Assembly: GCF_004362855.1 (NCBI RefSeq)
Contig: NZ_SNXW01000006.1
Coordinates: 1-64,000 of the forward strand
From: Aquabacterium commune
GTDB lineage: Bacteria; Pseudomonadota; Gammaproteobacteria; Burkholderiales; Burkholderiaceae_C
DNA: 64,000 bases
Direction: 5' to 3'
Position 1 is the stretch's first letter. Each line of letters opens with the position of its first letter. Shown in pieces: positions 9,258 to 17,723 of this stretch. The notes below the pieces were generated by a model. The model had not been told where the DNA came from. It made no database searches and was given only the letters and a program-made list of their open reading frames with translations. A program made the translations under genes and the position numbers.

Positions 9258-10910
9258 ATGCCGACGATGATCCGTTTTGCCACCCGCACCGCCCTTGCTG
9301 CGGCAGCCGTCGCCACTTGCGCGGCGTTGTCCCCTGCCTGGGCCTCCAGCCACCGTGAGGCGCCGTTCATCACCACCAGCCCGAAGGTCGATGGCACGGA
9401 CTTCTACATGTTCATGAGCTACGAGTCGGGCCGCACCGATTACGTCACGCTGATTGCCAACTACCAGCCGCTGCAAGACGCCTACGGTGGCCCCAACTAC
9501 TTCAAGCTCGATCCGAACGCGCTGTACGAAATCCACATCGACAACAACGGTGACGCGGTGGAGGACCTGACCTTCCAGTTCCGCTTCAACAACACCTTGG
9601 CCAACGCAGGCAAGGGCGTGGAGTTGAACATCGGTGGTTCGATGGTGGCCATCCCGCTGACGCAGGCCGGTGCGGTGACATCGGTGTCGGATGCCAACCT
9701 CAACGTCGCGGAAACCTACGGCGTGACCGTGGTGCGCGGTGACCGCCGCAAGGGCAGCCGCGGCGCGCTGAGCAAGGCCTCGGGCGGCGCCACCACCTTC
9801 CAGAAGCCGGTGGACTACATCGGCGACAAGACCTTGGGCGACTCGGCTGCGTACGAGGCCTACGCAGCGCAGCACGTGCACGCGGTCAACATCCCCGGCT
9901 GCGCGATGCCGGCCAAGGTCTTCGTCGGCCAGCGTCAGGAGGGCTTTGCCGTCAACCTCGGCCCGATCTTCGACCTGGTCAACGCCACGCCGGGCCAGAT
10001 CCTGGACCCCTCGCTGAAAAACGCCTTCGCCGCCAACTCCATCCAGGACAAGAACGTCACGACGATGGCCCTGGAGGTGCACAAGTCCTGTCTGACCGCC
10101 GGATCGGACACGGTGGTGGGCGGCTGGACCACGGCCAGCGTGCGCCAGGCCCGCCTGATGGCCGCGGCCCCGGCCTCCGGCTACCAGACCTCATCCAAGG
10201 ACGGTGGCGCCTGGGTGCAGGTCTCGCGCCTGGGCAACCCGCTGGTCAACGAGGTCGTCATCGGCCTGCGCGACAAGGACAAGTTCAACACCTCCAAGCC
10301 CAAGGACGACCTGCAGTTCGCGACCTATGTGACGAACCCGACGTTGCCCGCGCTGCTGGGCCTGGTCCTGGCGGGTGACACGGCCGCGCTGGCGCCCACC
10401 AACTTCCCGCGCACCGACCTGGTTGCCACCTTCCTGACGGGCATCAACGGCCTGAACCGCCCCGCCGCGCTGTCGTCGCCCTCGGACCAGCTGCGCCTGA
10501 ACACCGGCGTGCCCGCCGTGGCCCTGGCCAACCAGAACCGCCTGGGCGCTGCTGGCTCCATCCTGGCTGCAGGCTCGGTGTCGGGTGCAGCTGACTTGGC
10601 GGGCTTCCCCAACGGCCGCCGCCCCAAGGACGACGTGGTGGACATCGCCCTGGTGGCCACCATCGGCGGCCTGTGCGCCATCAACGAAGGCATCGACCTG
10701 GGCTTGAGCTCGGTGGTGGTGCCCAAGGTCGGTACGCTGACCTCGACCTGCACGACCGCTTCGCTGACGACCCTGGCCAAGGCAACGGCCCCCAACGGCC
10801 TGCCCAACGCCGCCAACGTCCACGACGGCGCCGACCAGGCCGCGGTGACCTTCCTCACCCGCTTCCCGTACCTGAACACGCCGAACTCCGGCTCGACCCC
10901 CCAGCAGTGA
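9258..10910 (+). CDS. Exported DUF4331-domain protein
   Basis: Protein of 550 residues with a Sec-type signal peptide (about residues 1-31, cut after SPAWA). The mature start SSHREAPFITTSPKVDGTDF is the hallmark of DUF4331 proteins, whose function is unknown. The rest is beta-rich, with two Cys-containing segments (IPGCAMP, GLCAINEG). The ATG at 9258 is chosen because it gives a clean signal peptide; the frame is open for 58 codons upstream without one. It heads a cluster with a lipoprotein, a helical-repeat protein and a HupE/UreJ-like membrane protein on the same strand. A periplasmic or surface role, perhaps metal-related given the last gene, is inference. Confidence 0.85.
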   Translation: MPTMIRFATRTALAAAAVATCAALSPAWASSHREAPFITTSPKVDGTDFYMFMSYESGRTDYVTLIANYQPLQDAYGGPNYFKLDPNALYEIHIDNNGDAVEDLTFQFRFNNTLANAGKGVELNIGGSMVAIPLTQAGAVTSVSDANLNVAETYGVTVVRGDRRKGSRGALSKASGGATTFQKPVDYIGDKTLGDSAAYEAYAAQHVHAVNIPGCAMPAKVFVGQRQEGFAVNLGPIFDLVNATPGQILDPSLKNAFAANSIQDKNVTTMALEVHKSCLTAGSDTVVGGWTTASVRQARLMAAAPASGYQTSSKDGGAWVQVSRLGNPLVNEVVIGLRDKDKFNTSKPKDDLQFATYVTNPTLPALLGLVLAGDTAALAPTNFPRTDLVATFLTGINGLNRPAALSSPSDQLRLNTGVPAVALANQNRLGAAGSILAAGSVSGAADLAGFPNGRRPKDDVVDIALVATIGGLCAINEGIDLGLSSVVVPKVGTLTSTCTTASLTTLAKATAPNGLPNAANVHDGADQAAVTFLTRFPYLNTPNSGSTPQQ

Positions 10911-10920
10911 GGTGATGACC

Positions 10921-11199
10921 ATGATGCGCATTGAAGTGTTCCGTCGCACGCCCGCCTGGCTGCCTGTGCTGGCCCTGGGTTTGCTCAGCGCTTGCGGCGG
11001 TGGCGGTGACAACGTCAAGCCGGTGACGGCGACCGTGGATGTGACGACCCAGGTGCCTGCAGCCGCAGCCACCGAAGCCGCCGCAGCCACGTCCTATGTC
11101 GCGGCCTTGTCCAGCGAGCCAGAGGCCAAGACCGACGTCCTGGAACCTGTGGCCGTGCCTGACATGCTGGCGACAGACGACACGGCCGAGCCCACCTGA
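10921..11199 (+). CDS. Small lipoprotein of unknown function
   Basis: About 92 residues: a short charged N-terminus, a hydrophobic stretch (WLPVLALGLLSA) and a lipobox Cys followed by GGGGD, so it should be lipidated. The mature part is rich in Ala, Thr, Val and Glu with no recognisable domain, probably a flexible tether. The ATG at 10921 has AGGTGA 5 bases upstream; GTG 10912, ATG 10915 and ATG 10924 are alternatives. It starts 10 bases after the DUF4331 stop and is followed by a terminator-like hairpin, so the first two genes may be expressed more than the next two. Confidence 0.65.
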   Translation: MMRIEVFRRTPAWLPVLALGLLSACGGGGDNVKPVTATVDVTTQVPAAAATEAAAATSYVAALSSEPEAKTDVLEPVAVPDMLATDDTAEPT

Positions 11200-11243
11200 G
11201 CCTGGGCTTTGGGCCAGGTGGGGCAACCCCCTGGCCCTCGCAT

Positions 11244-11265
11244 GCCCCGCAGGGGGCCTTTTTTT
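11244..11265 (+). terminator. Rho-independent terminator or attenuator inside the DUF4331 cluster
   Basis: GCCCC (11244-11248) and GGGGC (11253-11257) form a GC hairpin followed by seven T (11259-11265). A second strong hairpin, GGGCCAG (11211-11217) with CTGGCCC (11231-11237), precedes it. It lies between the lipoprotein and helical-repeat genes, so it may reduce rather than stop transcription into the downstream genes. Confidence 0.65.
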
Positions 11266-11280
11266 CGACCCGAACGGACG

Positions 11281-12501
11281 ATGCCCATGCACCGATGCTT
11301 GTTGGATGTGCGCCCCGCCTCATGGCGATCGATGGCGCTGGCGTGGGCCGCAGGCTGCGTGCTGCTGAGCGGTGTGGCGCAGGCCGCCGGTCCGTGGGTT
11401 CCCGCCCGCGACAACGAGGTGGTCGAGGTGCTGCGCGAGCGTTCCTTGACTGCGCAAGAGAAGGTCTGGCGCGCACTGCGTGCCCAGGCCCGCGCCCAGC
11501 CTGGCGACGTGACGCTCGCTGTGGCGGTGGCCTCTCAGGCCATCCAGTGGTCGCGCCAGGATGGCGACCCGCGTTGGTTGGGGCAGGCGCAGGCTGCGCT
11601 CGGACACTGGTGGACCCAGGCCACGCCGCCGCCCGAAGTGCGCCTGCTGCGCGCCACGGTGCTGCAAAGCACCCACGATTTCGATGCCGCCCTGCGCGAC
11701 CTGCGGGCCTTGGCGCAGCTGCCTGCCACTGCCTTGCTGCCGGCGCAGCGCGCACAAGCCTGGTTGACGCTGGCGTCGGTGCTGCAGGTGACGGCCCAGT
11801 ACGACGAGGCCCAGCGCGCGTGCGAGGCGCTGGCGCAGGTGCCACATCCAGTGCCATCGCCCTGGCTGTCGCAAGCCTGCAGCCTGGAGTTGCGCAGCCA
11901 CCGCGGCGAAGCCGACGCGGCACAGCGCGGGCTGACGCAGCTTGCGCAGCAGGCACCGCGCGAGTGGTCGGGCCTGGTTCAGCTGATCCGGGCCGAACTG
12001 GCCGAGCGCCTGAGCCAGCCCGACCAGGCTGCGTTGTTGTACCAGGCGCTGCTGTTGCGCCAGAGCGATGCCTACACCGAAGGCGCTTATGCCGATTTGT
12101 TGCTCGACCAGGGGCGTGCGGCCGAGGTGCTCTCCCTGCTCAAGGGCCGGGAGCGCAATGACGCGCTGCTGCTGCGCCTGGCCGAGGCCGGTGCGGCGGT
12201 GAACGACCCCGCCAACGCCCAGCGCGTGGCCGCCTTGCGTGCCCGCTTTGCTGCCGCCCGTGAGCGGGGTGACAGCGTCCACCGGCGCGAAGAAGCCCGC
12301 TTCACCCTGCGCCTGCTGCGTCAGCCTGCCCAGGCCCTCCAGCTGGCGCAGCGCAACTGGGCGGTTCAGAAAGAACCGGCCGATGCCCGCATCCTGCTGG
12401 AGGCCGCCCGCGCGGCAGGCGTTGCGCAGCCTGTCACCGACATGCGCGCCTTCATGCAGCGCTGGGGCTGGACCGACCGCCGCCTGGAGGTGCTGCTGTG
12501 A
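11281..12501 (+). CDS. Exported TPR-like helical-repeat protein
   Basis: About 406 residues. An N-terminal signal peptide (ALAWAAGCVLLSGVAQA) is followed by an Ala/Leu/Gln-rich, almost wholly alpha-helical body with repeating pairs such as AQAWLTLASVLQVTAQYDEAQRAC and QPDQAALLYQALLLRQ, the spacing of tetratricopeptide-like repeats. No catalytic motif. Such proteins usually scaffold complexes, here in the periplasm. The start could also be 11287. The stop shares one base with the next ATG (12501), so the HupE/UreJ-like gene is probably translationally coupled and the two products may act together. Confidence 0.7.
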   Translation: MPMHRCLLDVRPASWRSMALAWAAGCVLLSGVAQAAGPWVPARDNEVVEVLRERSLTAQEKVWRALRAQARAQPGDVTLAVAVASQAIQWSRQDGDPRWLGQAQAALGHWWTQATPPPEVRLLRATVLQSTHDFDAALRDLRALAQLPATALLPAQRAQAWLTLASVLQVTAQYDEAQRACEALAQVPHPVPSPWLSQACSLELRSHRGEADAAQRGLTQLAQQAPREWSGLVQLIRAELAERLSQPDQAALLYQALLLRQSDAYTEGAYADLLLDQGRAAEVLSLLKGRERNDALLLRLAEAGAAVNDPANAQRVAALRARFAAARERGDSVHRREEARFTLRLLRQPAQALQLAQRNWAVQKEPADARILLEAARAAGVAQPVTDMRAFMQRWGWTDRRLEVLL

Positions 12502-13877
12502 TGTGGCGCGTCTTCACGGCCTTTGCCGTGCTCCTTCTGGCCTGGGCCATCCCGCTGACGGCGCAAGCCCACAAACCCAGCGACAGCTACCTCAAGCTGA
12601 CGGTGAGCGAAGCAGGCCGCGTGGGTGTGGACTGGCACGTGGCCCTGCGTGACCTCGACAACGAACTCGCGCTGGACGCCAACGACGATGGCCGCCTCAC
12701 CTGGGGCGAGGTTCGCAGCCGGTGGGCCGACATGCGCCGTTTCGTGCAGGCCCACTTGCGCCTGGTGCACGGTGGCGAGGCCTGCCTGCCCTTGCCGGAC
12801 GACGCCAAAGCCAACCCACCAGCGTTGATCGAGCACACCGACGGGCGCTACGCCGTGTTCGCGTGGTCTCAGCAATGCGAGGTGGCGCCGGGCAGCCCCT
12901 GGACGGGCGTGACGCTGGCCTACAGCCTGTTCGCGCTGACCGACCCGACCCACCGCGGCATCGTGCGCTGGCGCTTGCAGACGGCAGGCGGTGCGCCCCA
13001 GGAGATGGGCGTGGTGGTGATGGGTGCCAACCGGGCCAGCCATGCGCAGACCTGGCTTGCGCTGGCCCAGGCCGATGTGGCGGCGCCAGGTGGCAAGCCG
13101 GTGCCTGCTTCCGTGGACGCCCCCTCGGACGCCCAGCCTGGCGCCAAGGTCGCTTCAGCCCCTGCGATCGGTGTGGCCGCAGGCCCGCAGGCGGCTTCGT
13201 CCCGCGGTCTGTCGGCGTGGGATCAGGTCCAGCGCACCGTGCGCGATGGCATCGAGCACATCTCGGCAGGCACCGACCACATCCTGTTCCTGGTCCTGCT
13301 GTTGTTGGTGGCGGTGTGGCAGCGCCAGGCCACGCCCGACACGCGCAACCATGGGCGCCGGCCCATGGCCGATTGGTCGCCGCGTGGCCACTGGCGTGGC
13401 GCTTTGGGCGAAGTTTTGCGCCTGGTCACGGCATTCACGGTGGCGCACTCCATCACCTTGGGGCTGGCCGCGTTCGGCGTGCTCTCACCACCCTCGCGCT
13501 GGGTGGAGTCGCTGATCGCGCTCAGTGTGTTGGTGGCGGCGGTGGACAATCTCTGGCCGGTCTTGCGTGCACCGCGCTGGGCCGTGGTGTTCGGCTTTGG
13601 CCTGGTTCATGGCTTCGGCTTCGCAGGTGCGATGCAGGACTTGGGTTTGTCCGCCCAAGATCTCGCCTGGCCGCTGCTGGGCTTCAACCTCGGTGTCGAG
13701 TTGGGGCAGCTGGCACTGGTGGCCGCGGTGTTGCCCTTGTGCTTCGCCTTGCGCCGCACCGCCTTCTACCGCCTGGGCGTGGTGCTGCCGGGCTCGGTGG
13801 CCATCGGGCTGATGGCCTTGGTGTGGCTGGTCGAGCGCAGCACCGACCGCGTCATCCTGGGCTGGGGTGGCGGCTGA
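12501..13877 (+). CDS. HupE/UreJ-like membrane protein with periplasmic EF-hand domain
   Basis: 458 residues. A signal peptide (1-24) is followed by a long periplasmic domain (25-235) and a C-terminal membrane domain of about six segments. The membrane domain has HupE/UreJ hallmarks: GIEHISAGTDHILFL, AFTVAHSITLGLA, HGFGFAGAM and FNLGVELGQ, whose conserved His/Asp/Glu residues bind metal (nickel or cobalt) in that family. The periplasmic domain holds a canonical 12-residue EF-hand loop, Asp59 to Glu70 (DANDDGRLTWGE), with ligands at positions 1, 3, 5, 9 and 12, suggesting calcium binding. GTG 12498 is an alternative start. It is the last gene of the DUF4331 cluster. The transported ion is unknown. 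Confidence 0.82.
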   Translation: MWRVFTAFAVLLLAWAIPLTAQAHKPSDSYLKLTVSEAGRVGVDWHVALRDLDNELALDANDDGRLTWGEVRSRWADMRRFVQAHLRLVHGGEACLPLPDDAKANPPALIEHTDGRYAVFAWSQQCEVAPGSPWTGVTLAYSLFALTDPTHRGIVRWRLQTAGGAPQEMGVVVMGANRASHAQTWLALAQADVAAPGGKPVPASVDAPSDAQPGAKVASAPAIGVAAGPQAASSRGLSAWDQVQRTVRDGIEHISAGTDHILFLVLLLLVAVWQRQATPDTRNHGRRPMADWSPRGHWRGALGEVLRLVTAFTVAHSITLGLAAFGVLSPPSRWVESLIALSVLVAAVDNLWPVLRAPRWAVVFGFGLVHGFGFAGAMQDLGLSAQDLAWPLLGFNLGVELGQLALVAAVLPLCFALRRTAFYRLGVVLPGSVAIGLMALVWLVERSTDRVILGWGGG

Positions 13878-13896
13878 ACGTTGCCACGCGGAAAGT

Positions 13897-14484
13897 TCAG
13901 AAGCCGTAGGTGACGCCGGCATTGGCCAGCCGCACAGCGCTCGTGGTGGTGCCGCCCGAGCCATTGCCCAGCTTGGCGCGGGTCATGTCGAGACCGACGT
14001 CGAGCGACACGTTCTTGTGCAGCGCGTATTGCAGGCCCAGACCCAGATAAGGCTGGATTGACGTGCGGGCATCGGACGCGATGACCATGCCATCGGCGCG
14101 CTGGTCCAGCGAACTGCGCACACGGGCCAGGCCCAGGCGGGCGATGCCATTCAGGTCTTTCGCCAGGGGCAGGCGCAAAGCCACATTGGCCGCCAGCGCG
14201 CGTGACCTCAGCGTGCCTTCAAGCTGGAAGCCGTCTTGCGTGCCGGAGGAGACGCTCCTGCCGAAGTCGATGTAAGCCAACTCGCCTGCGATCATCGGGT
14301 TGTAGCGGTAGCCGCCGAAGAACTTGACGCCCACGTCGGACTTGTCGCAGCGGCTCAAGCCCGCGCAGTTCAGCTTGTAGCTGGACGGGCCTGCGCTCAG
14401 GCCGACGTAACTTTCAGCGGCAGCTGTGCCGGCCAGGGTTGCCCAGAGGGTTGCCGCCACACCGAACGCGATGTACTTCTTCAT
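13897..14484 (-). CDS. Small outer-membrane beta-barrel protein
   Basis: 195 residues with a clear signal peptide (MKKYIAFGVAATLWATLAGTAAA). The mature part alternates polar and hydrophobic residues in short strands with Gly/Tyr turns (YVGLSAGPSSYKL, KFFGGYRYNPM, PYLGLGLQYAL) and ends in Phe (GVTYGF), the outer-membrane insertion signal of an eight-stranded barrel of the OmpA/OmpX-like type. Two Cys (CAGLSRC) may form a disulphide in the first loop. The function is unknown. It converges with the HupE/UreJ-like gene, and the 136-base spacer to folA holds no gene. Confidence 0.78.
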   Translation of the reverse strand: MKKYIAFGVAATLWATLAGTAAAESYVGLSAGPSSYKLNCAGLSRCDKSDVGVKFFGGYRYNPMIAGELAYIDFGRSVSSGTQDGFQLEGTLRSRALAANVALRLPLAKDLNGIARLGLARVRSSLDQRADGMVIASDARTSIQPYLGLGLQYALHKNVSLDVGLDMTRAKLGNGSGGTTTSAVRLANAGVTYGF

Positions 14485-14620
14485 GCCAAGGTCCTGAAAA
14501 TGAGGGAACAAAGGGCATGGTAGGCAGCGCTTCGGTGCTTGCAAAGGCAAGACCTTGCGACACCAGGCAGCATGCACAGCCTGTGCATCCGCTTGGCTGG
14601 GGCCTGCGTACATGCGGGCC

Positions 14621-15139
14621 TCAGCGACGCCGGTAGGTGGCGAAGGCGAAAGGGCATTCGCCCGGCGCCTGCGCGGTGTGAGCCTCGCGCTCCACCTCGG
14701 TGAAGGCGCTGCGGTCCCAGTCGGGGAAGAAGGTGTCGGCCTCGAAATCGGCATCGACCTCGGTCAGCACGAGCTCATCGGCGCAGGGCAGGGCCTCGGC
14801 ATAGAGCTGACCGCCGCCCATCACGAAGGCCTTGGGCGCATCGGCCACCAACGCCAGGGCCTCGGCCAGCGAGTGCACGACCTCGGCGCCAGGCGCTTGC
14901 CAGGCGGTGTTGCGCGTGACGACGATGTTGCGCCGGCCAGGCAGGGGGCGAAAGCGCTCGGGCAGGGAGTCCCAGGTGCGCCGCCCCATGACGACGGGGC
15001 AGCCCAGGGTGGCGGCGCGGAAGTGCTTCTGGTCGCGGCTGTCGTGCCACAGCAGGTCGTTGTCGCGGCCGATGGCACCGCGGCGTGCCACAGCAGCGAT
15101 CAGGCTCAGGCAGGCGGGCTTCTTCATCGGTGTCGGCAT
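14621..15139 (-). CDS. folA: Dihydrofolate reductase
   Basis: Reduces dihydrofolate to tetrahydrofolate with NADPH, restoring the cofactor consumed by thymidylate synthase. The 172 residues show the family order: LIAAVARRGAIGRDNDLLWH with the substrate-binding acidic residue a few positions on (HDSRDQKHF), VVMGRRTWDSLP, NIVVTRN and FVMGGGQLYAEAL. Length is normal. The ATG (MPTPMKK) shares one base with the thyA stop (TGATG), so the two are translationally coupled; ATG 15127 is an alternative start. Confidence 0.95.
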   Translation of the reverse strand: MPTPMKKPACLSLIAAVARRGAIGRDNDLLWHDSRDQKHFRAATLGCPVVMGRRTWDSLPERFRPLPGRRNIVVTRNTAWQAPGAEVVHSLAEALALVADAPKAFVMGGGQLYAEALPCADELVLTEVDADFEADTFFPDWDRSAFTEVEREAHTAQAPGECPFAFATYRRR

Positions 15140-15987
15140 CAGACGGCCACCGGCGCCTTGATGGCCGGGTGGTGCTGGTAATCGCGCACTTCGAAGTCTT
15201 CGAAGGCGTAATCGAAGATCGAGTCTGGTTTGCGCTGGATGTGCAGCACCGGGTAAGGGTGGGGCGTGCGGCTGAGCTGCAGCTCGACCTGCTCGGTGTG
15301 GTTGCTGTAGATGTGGCAGTCGCCGCCGGTCCAGACGAAATCGCCCACGTCGAGGTCGCACTGCTGCGCCAGCATGTGCGTCAGCAGCGCGTAGGACGCG
15401 ATGTTGAAGGGCACGCCCAGGAAGATGTCGGCGCTGCGCTGGTAGAGCTGGCAGCTGAGTTTGCCCTTGCCGCCTTCGCTCGTGGCCGGTGCCACGTAGA
15501 ACTGGAAGAAGGCGTGGCAGGGCGGCAGCGCCATCTGGTCGATCAGGCCCGGGTTCCAGGCGCTGACAATGATGCGGCGCGAGTCCGGCGTCTGCTTGAG
15601 CTGCTTGACGACCTCGCTGATCTGATCCACGTGGCCGCCATCCGGCTTGGGCCAGTTGCGCCACTGCACGCCATAAACGGGGCCGAGAGAGCCATCTTCG
15701 CGCGCCCACTCGTCCCAGATCGTCACGCCGTGGTCGTGGAGGTACTTGACGTTGTCATCACCGCGCAGGAACCACAGCAATTCCACGATGATGGATTTCA
15801 GGTGCACCTTCTTGGTGGTGACCAACGGGAAGCCCTCGGACAAATCAAACCGCATCTGGTGGCCGAACACGCTCTTCGTGCCGGTGCCGGTGCGGTCGGT
15901 CTTGAGCACGCCCGTGCTGTGCACGTGGCGCATGAAATCTTCGTACTGGCTGCGCACGGGGCGCGGCGCGAGGGGGGCGGTCGTCAT
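15139..15987 (-). CDS. thyA: Thymidylate synthase
   Basis: Converts dUMP to dTMP using methylene-tetrahydrofolate. The 282 residues carry the catalytic cysteine in [13 protein letters not shown], the dUMP-binding [20 protein letters not shown] and the C-terminal KAPVAV tail that closes on the active site. Also present are [15 protein letters not shown] and ELLWFLRGD. It lies directly upstream of folA with a one-base overlap, the usual thyA-folA pair, so substrate use and cofactor recycling are coexpressed. Confidence 0.97.
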   Translation of the reverse strand: MTTAPLAPRPVRSQYEDFMRHVHSTGVLKTDRTGTGTKSVFGHQMRFDLSEGFPLVTTKKVHLKSIIVELLWFLRGDDNVKYLHDHGVTIWDEWAREDGSLGPVYGVQWRNWPKPDGGHVDQISEVVKQLKQTPDSRRIIVSAWNPGLIDQMALPPCHAFFQFYVAPATSEGGKGKLSCQLYQRSADIFLGVPFNIASYALLTHMLAQQCDLDVGDFVWTGGDCHIYSNHTEQVELQLSRTPHPYPVLHIQRKPDSIFDYAFEDFEVRDYQHHPAIKAPVAV

Positions 15988-16016
15988 GGGCGCATTTTAG
16001 GCGCTCGGCCAGTTCC

Positions 16017-17576
16017 TCAGGGTGGGGTGGACGCCAGCCGCAGCAGGCGCTCGTAGAACTGGATCATCTGGACGTGGTTGGCCACGCTGATGCGCTCGTT
16101 GCTGCCGTGGAAGCGCGGCATGTCGGGCGAAGTGGCGTGGATGGGCGCGAAGCGCAGCACTTCGTCGGCCACGTCGGTGAAGTGGCGCGAGTCCGTGCCG
16201 CCGACCAGCAAGCCCGGCGCGACCACCACACCGGGCTGCAACTCCCGCAGCGCGCGCGACACCCACTTCAGCCCAAGCCCATCGCGCGGTGACACGGGCG
16301 AGGGCTCGGTGAACTCCTGGCCGACTTCCGCCGTGACGGGCAACTCGCCCAGCACGCGGCGCACATGGGCCAGCACATCGGCGCTGCGGTCGCCAGGCAG
16401 CAAACGGAAATTGACGCTGGCCTGGGCCACGCCGGGCAGGACGTTGTCGCGCTCACCGGCGCGGAACACAGTGGCCACGCCCGTGCTGCGCAGCATGGCG
16501 TTGCCGGCGGGCAGTTTTTCCAGTTGGCGCTCCACCAGGGGCGAGGTCAGCCACAGGTTGCTCAGCACCCAGCGCATGGCGCCGTCGGCTTCCGGTGCGA
16601 CGGCTTCGAAGGTGGCACGCGGCAGGCCACCGAAGTGCGTGGGCATGGGGTGCGCCTCGACGCGGGCCACGGCCTCACCCAGGATGCCGATGGCGCTGCG
16701 CGGTGGCGGCATGCTGCTGTGGCCGCCTGCGCCCTTCGCTGTGAGTTTGACCGTCACGTAGCCCTTCTCCGCCAGACCCACCAGGGCCACCGGCTTGCTC
16801 ACGCCGGGCACCATGCCGTGCGTGATCAAGAGGCCCTCGTCCAGCACCAGCCCCAGCCTGACGCCTTGGGCCTTGAACTGTGCGGCGATGCGGGCCGCGC
16901 CATCGGCACCGCCCACTTCCTCATCGGCACCGAACACCAGATAGACGGTCTGGCGGGGCTGGAAGCCCGCCTTCAACAGCGACTCCACCGCCTCCAGGAT
17001 GGCCATCAGGCCGGCCTTGTCGTCCCAGGCGCCGCGCCCCCACACGAAGCCGTCCTTGATCTGTCCACCGAAGGGCGGGGCGGTCCATTGCGACTCGGTG
17101 CCCGGCGCCACTGGCACGACATCCTGGTGGGCCATCAGCGCGATGGGTTGGGCTTTCGGGTCGCTGCCGGGCCAGGTGAAGAGCAGGGCGTGCCGGCCCA
17201 CCTCGGTGCGCTGCAATCGGGCATGGACGGTGGGGAAACTGCTGGCCAAGTGACGGTGCAGGTCGCGGAAAGCGTCTGCATGTGCATCGTCGGCATCGGC
17301 CAGGGTGGCTTGCTGCACGGCCAGGCTCAGGCGCTGTGCGGCGGCCTGGGCGTCCACAGTCACGCCTGCACGGGGCGTCACCGCTTCTTGCGCACGCCCG
17401 AGCCGCCAGGTGTGCCAGGCCATCGTGGCCACCAGCGCCAGCACCGCCATGGCCAGGGTGGCCAGCAGGCGCCCGAGGATGCGACCTCGGCGTGCGTTCG
17501 GTGCAGGTGCACGTTGTGTGGGCGTGCGCGGCGTGGGCGTGCGTGCGGGTACGGGGGGGTGGCTTGGCGCTGGCAT
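16017..17576 (-). CDS. M20-family metallopeptidase, membrane-anchored
   Basis: 519 residues. A basic Pro/Thr-rich cytoplasmic N-tail (1-28) and one membrane segment (about 34-52) are followed by an extracytoplasmic M20 di-zinc hydrolase. Metal and catalytic motifs: MAHQDVVPV (metal His plus catalytic Asp), WGRGAWDDK (bridging Asp), GADEEVGG (catalytic Glu-Glu) and GTDSRHFT near the C-terminus (metal His). The QWTAPPFGG segment is characteristic of the PM20D1/carboxypeptidase S subgroup, which acts on N-acyl amino acids or peptides. The ATG at 17576 (MPAPSH) is preferred to an upstream in-frame ATG. The substrate is unknown. Confidence 0.85.
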   Translation of the reverse strand: MPAPSHPPVPARTPTPRTPTQRAPAPNARRGRILGRLLATLAMAVLALVATMAWHTWRLGRAQEAVTPRAGVTVDAQAAAQRLSLAVQQATLADADDAHADAFRDLHRHLASSFPTVHARLQRTEVGRHALLFTWPGSDPKAQPIALMAHQDVVPVAPGTESQWTAPPFGGQIKDGFVWGRGAWDDKAGLMAILEAVESLLKAGFQPRQTVYLVFGADEEVGGADGAARIAAQFKAQGVRLGLVLDEGLLITHGMVPGVSKPVALVGLAEKGYVTVKLTAKGAGGHSSMPPPRSAIGILGEAVARVEAHPMPTHFGGLPRATFEAVAPEADGAMRWVLSNLWLTSPLVERQLEKLPAGNAMLRSTGVATVFRAGERDNVLPGVAQASVNFRLLPGDRSADVLAHVRRVLGELPVTAEVGQEFTEPSPVSPRDGLGLKWVSRALRELQPGVVVAPGLLVGGTDSRHFTDVADEVLRFAPIHATSPDMPRFHGSNERISVANHVQMIQFYERLLRLASTPP

Positions 17577-17723
17577 GGTGGGTCCCTTGGGTGGTCGCGC
17601 TGCTTGTGGCGCAGCGTTTGATCCGTGTGCGGTGCGCCAGCGGCGGCGGGCAGTGGCCTCGCTCGATGGCCCGTGCCATTGTGCCGGCACCCTGCGCGAC
17701 CCGACCGACCCCGAGGGGGTGTC

